From NCBI RefSeq assembly GCF_901827155.1, contig NZ_LR594659.1:620001-684000 (forward strand): a stretch of 64,000 nt of DNA. The letters are read 5' to 3'. Under the pieces are notes generated by a model. It worked only from the letters and a program-made list of their open reading frames with translations. It had not been told where the DNA came from and did no database searches. Origin of the DNA: Variovorax sp. PBL-H6. Its GTDB lineage: Bacteria > Pseudomonadota > Gammaproteobacteria > Burkholderiales > Burkholderiaceae_C. The position numbers were made by a program, and so were the translations under genes. Positions 18,033 to 25,978 of the stretch are shown here, one piece after another. Position 1 is the first letter of the stretch. Each line of letters opens with the position of its first letter.

Positions 18033-18297
18033 TCAAGGCGACTGGCGCAGGCGGCGCGCCAGCCGTTGTTCTGCGATCGCCAGTCTTGCGAAGGTCAGAA
18101 GCTCTTCGTCGCTGGGGCCAGGTCCCGACCCGTTGACGTAGGCGCCGAAGGCCTCGACGATGCGCGCCTGCATGGCCCTCCTCACGCGCATCGCGGCGAT
18201 CCATGCGTCCCGTGCCTTCTTCTCGCGGGGCTCCCTCCAGCTCCGCGATGACGATCTCGCGTAGCGCGCCCCGCCAATCGATCGGCTGCTGCGCCAC
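18033..18297 (-). pseudogene. Small unknown gene with an apparent frameshift
   Basis: A protein-like N-terminal part (MAQQPIDWRGALREIVIAEL, start 18297) continues sensibly only in another frame after a GC-rich GGGG/CCCC tract near 18227-18237 (REKKARDAWIAAMRVRR, then FGAYVNG and LLTFARLAIAEQRLARRLRQ). Either half alone runs into low-complexity Arg-rich translation. I read it as one gene of about 88 codons broken by a one-base indel, either real or a sequencing error. Function unknown. An alternative is the uninterrupted 114-codon frame starting at 18377, whose first 45 residues look non-coding. Confidence 0.4.
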
Positions 18298-18317
18298 GCC
18301 GCGGAGCTCTTCTTGTG

Positions 18318-18380
18318 TGTGACAGGCTTCACATTTCTACCTTTGATGCGTCGGTCGTTTGGATGTGAAAACTTCACATC
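18318..18380. promoter_or_regulatory. Two TGTGA...TCACA dyads upstream of DUF6502 locus
   Basis: TGTGACAGGCTTCACA at 18318-18333 matches the CRP-type consensus TGTGA-N6-TCACA exactly. A second, longer perfect dyad, GATGTGAAAACTTCACATC, lies at 18362-18380 with a 5-base inner spacer. Both are between the minus-strand small gene and the plus-strand genes starting at 18466, so they could bind one regulator controlling both directions. Confidence 0.6.
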
Positions 18381-18465
18381 AATAGTGCTCTTGTCTTATA
18401 GTCACAGGCACCGTTTTGTAAGACGGTTCCGCATGTCGTTGTCCATTTCGTAACGGAGCGCGTCA

Positions 18466-18699
18466 GTGTCACCATCTTCTGCACCGAGGAGCATCGTGTC
18501 CCGCAGGACGTTGCGCGCCCTGTTCGAGATCAGGCTGCGCTGGTCCGACAAAGTCATCCAGGAAGAACCTCGCCCCTATGGCGGCGGCTTGTGGGTCCCA
18601 GACACACCGCGCAATCGGGACCGGCTCGACAAAGCCGTGGCCTTCGGCAATACGCTTTATGGCGATCAAACGCACTGGATTGAAAAACGCCAGGCATGA
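18466..18699 (+). CDS. Hypothetical protein, 77 residues
   Basis: GTG start with GGAG 8 bases upstream. The second half looks protein-like (KVIQEEPRPYGGGLWVPDTP, NTLYGDQTHWIEKRQA), with many aromatic and charged residues but no domain that I recognise. Its end overlaps the most likely start of the DUF6502 gene by 41 bases in another frame, so one of the two starts may be wrong. Function unknown. Confidence 0.4.
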   Translation: MSPSSAPRSIVSRRTLRALFEIRLRWSDKVIQEEPRPYGGGLWVPDTPRNRDRLDKAVAFGNTLYGDQTHWIEKRQA

Positions 18700-19597
18700 C
18701 CCGGGCGACGACGCCGCGCCCCCCGTGGCGGGTGCCGCTGGCGGCGAAGGCCCGATGGGCTGGGCCCTCCAGGCTTGCGCACGCGTCATGCGGCCGATCG
18801 TCCGGCTCGCATTGGCCCTGGGACTGAAGCACGCCCATCTGGAGCTGGTGCTGCGCGAACTTCTCATCGACGAGGCCCGGCGGGCCTGGCTCGACAAGGG
18901 GGTGGAGCCGAATCTCAGCCAGCTTTCGGTGACCACCGGATTGAACCGCAAGGCGGTGACGGCCAAGGTCCGGGAAGCCGAGGAACCGCTGCCCCACACC
19001 GAGATGTCGGCGGCGGCCAAGACGCTCACCCTGTGGCTGCAGATGTCCACCGATGACCCCGGCCTGGTGGAGCTGCCCCTCGTCGCAGAAGGCGGGGCAC
19101 CCTCCTTCGAGGCCGTGGCCCGCCATGTCAGCCGCGGAAACGTGCACCACCGCACCATCCTCGATGAGCTGGTGCGCCTGAACCTGGCGACCGAACAGGC
19201 CGGCCGGGTGGCACTCAACGCCGCCGGGTTCGTGCCGTCGAACGATCTCAAGGGCATGCTTGCCTTCCTCGGCGACAACGCGCGCGACCACCTACTCGCC
19301 AGCGTGGCCAACACCTTGGGTGCCACTGCGCCTTTGCTCGAGCGGGCGGTGTTCGCCACCGGCATTGCGGTCGAGGACTGCGAGCGGATCCACCAGCTCG
19401 TGCGGCAACGCTGGAGCACACTCCATCACGAACTGACAAGCGAGATGACGCGTGCGTTCGAGGCCGCCGAGGGCGCGCAAGACACGGCCTCGGGTCGCAT
19501 TCGTGTCGGGATCTACACCTACTACGAGGACGCCGCGGATGTGGCACAACATCGCGCGGTGACTCCCGCAAAACGATCGGACGGAAAAGAAGCATGA
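18659..19597 (+). CDS. DUF6502 family protein (HTH-like)
   Basis: 312 residues from MAIKRTGLKN; an alternative start at 18755 (MGWALQACAR) has a better Shine-Dalgarno (GAAGG). The body follows the DUF6502 pattern: MRPIVRLALALGLKHAHLELVLRELL, then a predicted helix-turn-helix stretch SQLSVTTGLNRKAVTAKVRE, and the C-terminal RVGIYTYYED. Such proteins are probably DNA-binding regulators, though the function is unproven. The stop overlaps the start of the DUF5666 lipoprotein by ATGA, so the two are made together. Confidence 0.78.
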   Translation: MAIKRTGLKNARHDPGDDAAPPVAGAAGGEGPMGWALQACARVMRPIVRLALALGLKHAHLELVLRELLIDEARRAWLDKGVEPNLSQLSVTTGLNRKAVTAKVREAEEPLPHTEMSAAAKTLTLWLQMSTDDPGLVELPLVAEGGAPSFEAVARHVSRGNVHHRTILDELVRLNLATEQAGRVALNAAGFVPSNDLKGMLAFLGDNARDHLLASVANTLGATAPLLERAVFATGIAVEDCERIHQLVRQRWSTLHHELTSEMTRAFEAAEGAQDTASGRIRVGIYTYYEDAADVAQHRAVTPAKRSDGKEA

Positions 19598-21111
19598 AGA
19601 AAGCCTTCCTTCGCGCTGCCCTGGCGGCGCTGTCGACCGCGCTGCTGCTCTCGTGCGGCGGCGGCGGGAGCGGCGGCGGCAGCGTTGCGCTCGTCGGCGT
19701 TGGGGGAACGGCTTCGGTCACCGGTTCGAGCCGGGGAGACGTGAGCGGCAGTCCGGCAGGCATCGCCGCAGCCGATGGCCAGGGCGGCAGCGCGTCTGCG
19801 ACCGGGGGTGGCCTGGGGGGCGCCGATGGCACTTCGACAGGGAACGGCGGCAGCTCCACAGGCGCTGGCGGCAGCTCCGCAGGCACAGGCGGCAGCTCCG
19901 CGGGCGCAGGCGGCAGCTCCGCGGGCGCAGGCGGCAGCTCCACGGGCGTCGGTGGCACCTCGTCCGGCGGCAGTTCGACGGGCACCGGCGGCACTTCGAC
20001 GGCGGCCTCGGGCGACGACGGATCGGGCGTGGGCTCCGGCGGCACCGGCGTCAGCACCGCCGATGCGTCCGGCGTGGGCGGGGTCGACGGAGCGGGCAGC
20101 ATCATCGTCAACGGCGTGCGCTACAACACCGACACTGCCGTCCTGAACGTGGAGGATGCACCGTCCCTGCAATTGGGCATGAGTGCGAAGGTCACGGGGC
20201 CTTTCAGCGCCGACTTCACCAGCGGTGTCGCGCGCCGGGTCGATTCCGCCGCGGATCTGCGCGGGACCTTGTCTTCGGTCAACCTTGCCCAAGGCAGCTT
20301 CGTCATCCTGGGCACCACCGTCACCACCGACGATTCCACTGTTTGGGCCGATTCCACGGGCCTCGCGGCGATCCCCGCTGGCAGCACGCTGCAGGTGTGG
20401 GGCTTGCCGGGCGCGCCGGGGGTCCTGCGCGCCACGCGCGTGGAACAGCGCGGCACCTCCACGCCGATCCTGACGGGTACGGTGCAGAACCTCGATCCTG
20501 GCCGCCGCACCTTCACCATCGGCACCTTCACGGTCGACTACGGCACCGCGGTGTTGTCCGGTAGCCTGGACGGCAGCCCGCTGGCCAACGGCACCCTCGT
20601 GCGCGTGCGCGCGGCCAGCGTGCTGCCCGGCCGGCTGTCCGCCACTCAGGTCCAGTGGTGGTATCCGGTGTCGAGGGCCAACGGCACCCCGCTTCAGCTC
20701 GCGGGCATCGTCACCGACTACGCCGGACTGGGTTCGCTGACCGTGCTCAATGTCCCGGTGAACGCGGCGTCGGCCCAGATCACCGGCGGGCCTGCACGCT
20801 CGGTGGGCAACGGGGTCAAGGTGGAAGTGGGCGGTGTCATATCCAACGGCGTGCTCCAGGCCACCAAGCTCAAGATCCGGCACGTGCCGGGCACCGGCGG
20901 ACCCTCTTCGTTCACCCTGATCGGCAACGTCGGCAACTTCCTCTCGCCCGCGAGCTTCCGCGTGAGAGGCCAGCCCATCGATGCCAGCGGCCCGGGCGTG
21001 ATGTTCGTCAACGGCACGGCCGCCAATCTGGGCAATGGGGTCAGGGTCAACGTCGAGGGGGCGCAGGTGGTGAACGGGGTGCTCATCGCGACGCGCGTCA
21101 GCTTCGAGTGA
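19594..21111 (+). CDS. DUF5666 domain-containing lipoprotein
   Basis: 505 residues with a lipoprotein signal: LLLSC places the lipidated Cys at residue 21, followed by a Gly/Ser run. Residues about 60-150 are a low-complexity GGSSxGxG repeat. From about 165 there are four to five beta-rich DUF5666 repeats of 60-75 residues, each with a VNGTA/ANGTLV-like turn before a VxVxG strand. Predicted to be a surface-exposed or periplasmic membrane-anchored beta protein of unknown role. Coupled to the DUF6502 gene. Confidence 0.82.
   Translation: MKKAFLRAALAALSTALLLSCGGGGSGGGSVALVGVGGTASVTGSSRGDVSGSPAGIAAADGQGGSASATGGGLGGADGTSTGNGGSSTGAGGSSAGTGGSSAGAGGSSAGAGGSSTGVGGTSSGGSSTGTGGTSTAASGDDGSGVGSGGTGVSTADASGVGGVDGAGSIIVNGVRYNTDTAVLNVEDAPSLQLGMSAKVTGPFSADFTSGVARRVDSAADLRGTLSSVNLAQGSFVILGTTVTTDDSTVWADSTGLAAIPAGSTLQVWGLPGAPGVLRATRVEQRGTSTPILTGTVQNLDPGRRTFTIGTFTVDYGTAVLSGSLDGSPLANGTLVRVRAASVLPGRLSATQVQWWYPVSRANGTPLQLAGIVTDYAGLGSLTVLNVPVNAASAQITGGPARSVGNGVKVEVGGVISNGVLQATKLKIRHVPGTGGPSSFTLIGNVGNFLSPASFRVRGQPIDASGPGVMFVNGTAANLGNGVRVNVEGAQVVNGVLIATRVSFE
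19846..20001 (+). repeat. 21-bp tandem repeats encoding GGSSxGA
   Basis: Units close to GGCGGCAGCTCCGCGGGCGC recur head to tail with a 21-base period inside the DUF5666 gene, first near-identical then more divergent (GGSSTG, GGTSTA). They keep the frame and encode a flexible linker. Unit number is likely to vary between strains. Confidence 0.8.
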
Positions 21112-21251
21112 CGTTCAGGGACCGGGCAGGTCCTCGAACCCCTTGCAGCCGGCAAGCATCGCGGTGCCTGGCGCATTGACGACACGGAGAACGGGCCTCG
21201 ACATGGCCTGCATGGCTGCGTGCAGGCGCAGGGCCGGGATGGCCACGTGGT

Positions 21252-21422
21252 CACGGCGATCTGCCCGTTGTGTTCGGCCTGAGCGATCGCCTGGCCGTGG
21301 TGAAGAATGGCCCGCTGGTCGGAACCTACCGCACCGCCGAAGTCGACGAGGACGAGGTACTCGGCTTGATCATCGAGGGCAAGCGGCCCGGCGGGAAGGC
21401 CCGGGCCGAGCACGCGACATGA
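21252..21422 (+). pseudogene. 3' relic of a sugar ABC transporter ATPase gene
   Basis: About 50 in-frame codons ending at TGA (21420-21422) read VFGLSDRLAVVKNGPLVGTY then RTAEVDEDEVLGLIIEG. This matches the extreme C-terminus of RbsA/XylG-type ATP-binding proteins (HxxxVFxLSDRxxVxxxGxxV). No Walker or signature motifs lie upstream and there is no start codon, so it is a degenerate remnant. The 140 bases before it show nothing recognisable. Confidence 0.6.
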
Positions 21423-21446
21423 TCGCGCGCCGGCCGACGGGCCGCA

Positions 21447-22424
21447 TCAGTCCGCGTAGACCCCGGCCGCCTTGATGATCGGGCTCCACTTGGCGATCTC
21501 GGCGATGACGAACTTCTTGTGCTCGGCCGGTTCGACGCGGCTGTCGCTGGTGACCACGGCGCCCAGGCCTTCCTGCTTCTTGATGAAGTCCGGGTCCTTC
21601 AGTGCCACCTTGAGCGCATCGTTGAGTTTCTTGGTGACCGCCGCCGGCGTGCCCTTGGGCGCGTAGAGCCCGTGCCAGATGGTGATCTGGAAGTCCTTCA
21701 AACCCACTTCCTGCAGCGTCGGCAGGTCCTTGAGCAGCGGCGTGCTCAGGCGCTTGGAGGTGGTCACGGCATAGGCCTTGACCTTCTTGGCCTCGATCTG
21801 CGGCGAGGTGTTGGTGGTCTGGTCGCACAGCAGGTCGATCTGGCCGCCGATCAGGTCGGTGATGGCGGGCGCGGTGCCCTTGTACGGCACCGGTGTCATC
21901 TCGGTCTTGGTCGCACTCTGGAACAACAAGCCGCACAGGTGCGAGGCCGAGCCCACGCCCGCATTGCCGAGGTTGATCTTGCCTTTGTTTTCAGCGAGCC
22001 AAGCCGTCAATTCCTTGTAGTTGTTGGCCTTCATCGAGGGCTTGGCGATGAGCGTCATCGGCACGTCGTTGACGATGCCCAGGTATTCGAAATCGCTCTC
22101 GACCTTGAAGGGCACGTTGCGCACCAGCGTCGGGACGGTCGCCATGCCGATGTGGTTGAGGAGCAGCGTATAGCCGTCCGGCGCGGCACGCGCGACCTTG
22201 GCTGCGCCGATCGAGCTGCCGGCACCGGGCACGTTGTCGATCACCACGCTGCCGCCGCCCAGCGGCTTGCGCAGGGCTTCGGCCAAGTCGCGGGCCACCC
22301 GGTCGGTCGGGCCGCCGGCGGAGAAGGGCACCACGATGGTGATGGGCTTGCTGCCCGGGAAATCCTGGGCGTGGACGCCCGCTGCGGCGCACGCGATTGC
22401 CGTCAGGGCGAACAGTTTTTTCAT
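21447..22424 (-). CDS. Bug-type tripartite tricarboxylate receptor protein
   Basis: 325 residues. MKKLFALTAIACAAAGVHAQ is a clear Sec signal peptide, and GGAGAAG precedes the ATG. Family motifs: ITIVVPFSAGGPTDRVAR, IDNVPGAGSSIGA, VPYKGTAPAITDLIGGQIDL. It would bind an unknown carboxylate in the periplasm. No transporter membrane genes are adjacent. Confidence 0.93.
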   Translation of the reverse strand: MKKLFALTAIACAAAGVHAQDFPGSKPITIVVPFSAGGPTDRVARDLAEALRKPLGGGSVVIDNVPGAGSSIGAAKVARAAPDGYTLLLNHIGMATVPTLVRNVPFKVESDFEYLGIVNDVPMTLIAKPSMKANNYKELTAWLAENKGKINLGNAGVGSASHLCGLLFQSATKTEMTPVPYKGTAPAITDLIGGQIDLLCDQTTNTSPQIEAKKVKAYAVTTSKRLSTPLLKDLPTLQEVGLKDFQITIWHGLYAPKGTPAAVTKKLNDALKVALKDPDFIKKQEGLGAVVTSDSRVEPAEHKKFVIAEIAKWSPIIKAAGVYAD

Positions 22425-22567
22425 GGGTCTCTTCTCCGTGTTCAATCCAAGTTCAAGGGCCGCGATTTTATTGCGGCCCTGCCGGACGCCCCACCCGGAA
22501 TGCCCCTAACGAACCTGCACGCTTCCTGCGCGTTCAGGGACCGCTGCGCGCATTTCTTACCTGCGGG

Positions 22568-23635
22568 CTACGGCTCCCTGGTGCGGTTGTAGACCGGGCC
22601 GGGGCCGATCGTGATCGGCGGCCCCGGGTCATTGGCCGCCCAGCTCGGCGTGCGCACCGAACTGAAAGTCGGGCCCGGACCCGGCACGATCGGGGGACCT
22701 CCGTCACCGGCAAGCACGGGCGAAGGAGCTCTGGAGGGCGTGACCAACGGCCCTGGCCCAGCGACGACCGGCGGGCCTCCGTCGCCACGGTTCCACGATG
22801 GCGAACGAGTTGCGCTGAATACCGGTTGCGGGCCGGAAGTGCTCGGCGGACTGGAATCGTCGCGGGACCAGGCCGGCGCGCGCGCGGGACCCGGCGAAAC
22901 GGTGGCGGGCACGATGGCGAGCGGCACCGACGGTGCCTCCTCAGCCCAGGCCGGAGCGCGGTTGCGCCGTGGCGAGCCCGCCGCGCTGTCGCGGTCGCGA
23001 TCGGCCGGGGCCCCGGAGGGGGCGCGAGATGCACCCGCGCCGGCCGGCTCCGCCTTCGCGACCGGGGGTTCTGCCTTCGAAGCAGTCGGCTGCGCCTTCG
23101 TGGAAGCCGGCGCGGCGCTTTCGGTCGTTGTGCGTGGCGCCGGCGGGGCGGGCGTCTGCGTGGAGGCCCTGGCGGGCGTGGCGGGTACTTTTGCTGCGGT
23201 CGTCCCTTCCGGCGTTGGCGTCGGGGCGGGGGCTGTCGAAGCGCTCGGCGCGGCGAGCGCGACCGATCCCTCGGTGGGCGGCTTCCGGTCTTCCCCCGCC
23301 AGCGCTGCCGTGATCGGCTCCAGGAAAGACGGTGCTGTCAATTGACGCGTGACGTAGAGATACCAGCCGATGAAGCCGATGCTCATCGCCAGCCCCAGCA
23401 AGGCGAGCCGCAGCCAGAAGCCCGCTGTTTCCGCGGGCAGCAGCGTCAGCGGATCGTCGCGCCGCCAGGCACGCCGCGTCGTGCGAACGGGCGTGCGCGC
23501 CGGCCGCGCGTTGTCGATGGCCTCCAGGGCCGAGGGTCCCGTGGGTACGAAGCCGGGCAGGCGGCGTGCACAGCCGATGCAGAACTTCGCGTTCTCCCGG
23601 TTGCTGCTCCCGCAAGCCGTACAAACGACGGGCAT
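22568..23635 (-). CDS. Zinc-ribbon, single-TM protein with Pro-rich repeat tail
   Basis: 355 residues. An N-terminal double CxxC zinc ribbon (MPVVCTACG...FCIGCARRLPGF) is followed by a basic stretch, one transmembrane helix near residues 75-96 (LALLGLAMSIGFIGWYLYV), an Ala/Pro/Thr-rich linker of over 120 residues, and a C-terminal array of four units of about 25 residues with the core RxPSW-N(6)-GPP-N(3)-GPGP. The topology suggests a cytoplasmic ribbon and a long periplasmic tail. Function unknown. It shares its N-terminus with the protein at 17681-18007. Confidence 0.7.
   Translation of the reverse strand: MPVVCTACGSSNRENAKFCIGCARRLPGFVPTGPSALEAIDNARPARTPVRTTRRAWRRDDPLTLLPAETAGFWLRLALLGLAMSIGFIGWYLYVTRQLTAPSFLEPITAALAGEDRKPPTEGSVALAAPSASTAPAPTPTPEGTTAAKVPATPARASTQTPAPPAPRTTTESAAPASTKAQPTASKAEPPVAKAEPAGAGASRAPSGAPADRDRDSAAGSPRRNRAPAWAEEAPSVPLAIVPATVSPGPARAPAWSRDDSSPPSTSGPQPVFSATRSPSWNRGDGGPPVVAGPGPLVTPSRAPSPVLAGDGGPPIVPGPGPTFSSVRTPSWAANDPGPPITIGPGPVYNRTREP
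22571..22890 (-). repeat. Protein-level tandem repeats (GGPP-GPGP units)
   Basis: Four imperfect units at the C-terminus of the zinc-ribbon protein: RAPAWSRDD...GPQP, RSPSWNRGDGGPPVVAGPGP, RAPSPVLAGDGGPPIVPGPG and RTPSWAANDPGPPITIGPGP. The conserved Trp/Pro/Gly positions argue for selection on the repeat rather than random low complexity. Confidence 0.7.
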
Positions 23636-23844
23636 GGATGAGTTCCTCCGTGTAATACCGAATCCATCCACTGTCCACGTCAAGTCGCGCCTGTCTGTCA
23701 GCGATCTCCTACGCAATGCCCCAGAGGCCGGCGCTTGCCAACGCAACCGCCGTGGTCCTGGTCCGACAGGTTGAGCCGACCCATGCCGATCCATCGCCGC
23801 CTGCTGCGGCTTAGGGTGACAGGCTCGCATGAAAGGATGTTCCC

Positions 23845-24402
23845 ATGATGAAACGCCAGCTTGAGGGCATGAAGGTCGCCCTCCTCGTAACGGACGGCTT
23901 CGAGCAATCCGAGATGACCGAGCCGCGCAAGGCGCTCGACGCCGCAGGCGCGGACACCAGCCTGGTGTCGCCGAGTCAAGGCGCCGTGCGCGGCTGGAAG
24001 CACCACACACCGGCGGACGCCTTCGATGTCGATGTGCCGCTCCAGCAGGCCGCCGCCCACGAATACGATGCCCTCGTGCTGCCGGGCGGGGTCATGAACC
24101 CCGACGCGCTGCGCACGAACGAACAGGCAGTGGCCTTCGTGCGCGACTTCGTCAAGGCCGGCAAGCCCATCGCCGCGATCTGCCATGGACCGTGGACCCT
24201 GATCGAGGCGGATGCGGTCAAGGGCCGCACGATGACCTCCTGGCCCTCCCTGCGCACGGACTTGAAGAACGCCGGCGCAAAGTGGGTCGACCTCGAGGTC
24301 GTGGCCGACGGGCCGCTGATCACGAGCCGCAAGCCCGCCGATCTGCCGTCCTTCAACCGCGTGATGCTCGAAGCTTTCGCCGACGCCCACGCGCACGCGT
24401 GA
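23845..24402 (+). CDS. DJ-1/PfpI family (type 1 glutamine amidotransferase-like) protein
   Basis: 185 residues with the PfpI fold: KVALLVTDGFEQSEMTEPR at the N-terminus (Glu of the triad) and the nucleophile elbow AAICHGPWTLIEA with Cys near residue 113. LPGGVMNPDALR lies between. Members act as general stress proteins, glyoxalases or deglycases; the specific activity is not decided by sequence. AAAGGA-like bases precede the ATG. Confidence 0.9.
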   Translation: MMKRQLEGMKVALLVTDGFEQSEMTEPRKALDAAGADTSLVSPSQGAVRGWKHHTPADAFDVDVPLQQAAAHEYDALVLPGGVMNPDALRTNEQAVAFVRDFVKAGKPIAAICHGPWTLIEADAVKGRTMTSWPSLRTDLKNAGAKWVDLEVVADGPLITSRKPADLPSFNRVMLEAFADAHAHA

Positions 24403-24449
24403 GGGCAAGGCGCACTCGGATCTACCGCATCGTTGGAGCCCGGAGTGCG

Positions 24450-24482
24450 ATGAAAGCGTTGCAGATAACGCGGCCAGGTTGA
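24450..24482 (+). pseudogene. 5' relic of a medium-chain dehydrogenase gene
   Basis: ATG followed by ten codons reading MKALQITRPG and then TGA. The peptide matches the canonical N-terminus of zinc-type alcohol dehydrogenase/quinone oxidoreductase proteins, and nothing of the rest of the fold follows. Probably a leftover at a deletion or insertion junction next to chrA. Confidence 0.35.
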
Positions 24483-24547
24483 CCGAGGGGGCTCTATCGC
24501 TGAACCCCGATGCTCGCGCCTTCAGTAGCAGTAGACGAACTGCTCTA

Positions 24548-25801
24548 TCAACGCGCGAGCAGCCAACCCGCTACCGCCGCAAGCGCCACGACCCACACAG
24601 GCGACTGCCGCCCATAGACCAGCAAGCCGAAAGCGCCCAGAGCAAGACCGAAATCGGCGCGTGAATGGATGGCGCTCGTCCATACCGGGTCGTACAGCGC
24701 AGCTGCCAGAACACCGACCACAGCAGCGTTGATGCCGGCCATCGCACGCTGCACGCCGTCGCGCTGGCGCAGAGGCTCCCAGAACGGGAGAGCGCCGGCC
24801 ACCATCAGGAACGCAGGAACAAAGATGACGACGAGGAGCGTCAAGCCGCCGGCCCACCCGCCCAGCGTGCCTGTCATCACCGCGCCGAGGTATGCGGCGA
24901 AAGTGAACAAGGGGCCGGGTACGGCCTGCGCGGCCCCGTATCCGGCGAGGAAGGCATCGTTGGTGACCAGCCCAGCGGGCACAACACTCGTTTGCAGAAG
25001 CGGTAGCACGACATGCCCCCCTCCGAACACGAGTGCGCCCGATTGGTAGAAGGACGAGATGACGGCAAGCGCTGGCGACCGAACTGCAGCCGCCAGAACC
25101 GGCAGCAGAACTAGCAACAGGCCGAATAGCAGCAGCATCGCTGCACCGGTTCTCTTGCTCACGCCGTAGTCGCGGTGCTCTGCAACAGGCAGCTGTCGGA
25201 GATGTACTGCCCATCGTCCTGCGATACCGCCTGCGACGATGGCCCCGACCTGACCGATCGCCGACGGAATGGCCAGCACCAGCAAAGAGGCGACGATAGC
25301 AACACCCGCTCTCAGACGGTCCGGACAAAGCGTCTTGGCCATGCCCCAGACTGCCTGCGCGACGATGGCAACTGCGACGACCTTGAGGCCGTGGACCGCA
25401 CCGGATTGCGACAGGGCAGCCCATTGGGTGACACCGAATGCGAACAGGATGAGCACGATGGCCGACGGGAGAGTGAAACCAATCCAAGCGCAAAGCGCGC
25501 CAAGCCACCCTGCGCGCCCAAGTCCCAGCGCAATGCCTACCTGGCTACTCGCAGGACCCGGCAAGAACTGACAAAGCGCGACCAGGTCGGAGTAGTTCTT
25601 GTCGTCTAGCCACGCTCGACGCTCGACGAACTCGGTGCGGAAGTAGCCAAGGTGAGCAACGGGCCCGCCGAATGAGGTCAGCCCGAGCTTCAAGAAGGCC
25701 AGGAGCACCTCAATGGCCGAGCCTCGCCGCGCAGGCGCGCTTGTTGGCAAAGCGTCGGACAGGACACCATCCTGCTTGTCTTGCTCTTGACTCTGGCTCA
25801 T
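24548..25801 (-). CDS. chrA: Chromate efflux transporter ChrA
   Basis: 417 residues, the length of the two-domain CHR proteins that export chromate with proton coupling. Both halves contain the family signature: FLKLGLTSFGGPVAHLGYFR with FLPGPASSQVGIALG in the first, and FYQSGALVFGGGHVVLPLL with AAQAVPGPLFTFAAYLGA in the second. About 10-12 membrane segments are visible. No chrB regulator is adjacent. Its codon choice appears slightly less GC-biased than that of its neighbours, hinting at acquisition. Confidence 0.94.
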   Translation of the reverse strand: MSQSQEQDKQDGVLSDALPTSAPARRGSAIEVLLAFLKLGLTSFGGPVAHLGYFRTEFVERRAWLDDKNYSDLVALCQFLPGPASSQVGIALGLGRAGWLGALCAWIGFTLPSAIVLILFAFGVTQWAALSQSGAVHGLKVVAVAIVAQAVWGMAKTLCPDRLRAGVAIVASLLVLAIPSAIGQVGAIVAGGIAGRWAVHLRQLPVAEHRDYGVSKRTGAAMLLLFGLLLVLLPVLAAAVRSPALAVISSFYQSGALVFGGGHVVLPLLQTSVVPAGLVTNDAFLAGYGAAQAVPGPLFTFAAYLGAVMTGTLGGWAGGLTLLVVIFVPAFLMVAGALPFWEPLRQRDGVQRAMAGINAAVVGVLAAALYDPVWTSAIHSRADFGLALGAFGLLVYGRQSPVWVVALAAVAGWLLAR

Positions 25802-25978
25802 CGGACGCCCGACCCCAATGTTGCTACGACGGGCATCTTATCGAGGGCGCTCGAACTCGCCTCTCGCAGGGCCGATGACGAATAGGCATTCGCAAGTCGG
25901 GCGGGGCCGAGCAAGTGGGAAGCACTCGCCAGACACCTGTGACTTGCGTCCCTCTTTTCCGCCGACGAACGGCCGAGG
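25802..25978. other. Intergenic region, nothing recognised
   Basis: 177 bases between the chrA start and the end of the AMP-ligase gene. It must hold the chrA promoter, but I see no convincing boxes, operator or hairpin. Confidence 0.4.

Noticed and set aside
19846..20001. 21-bp GC-rich repeats considered as iterons or regulatory repeats.
   Set aside because: They keep the reading frame of the DUF5666 lipoprotein and encode a Gly/Ser linker; no origin features are nearby.
21143..21475. A 110-codon plus-strand frame spanning the region after DUF5666.
   Set aside because: It is Arg-rich and out of frame with the ABC-ATPase relic, which is the only recognisable coding signal there.
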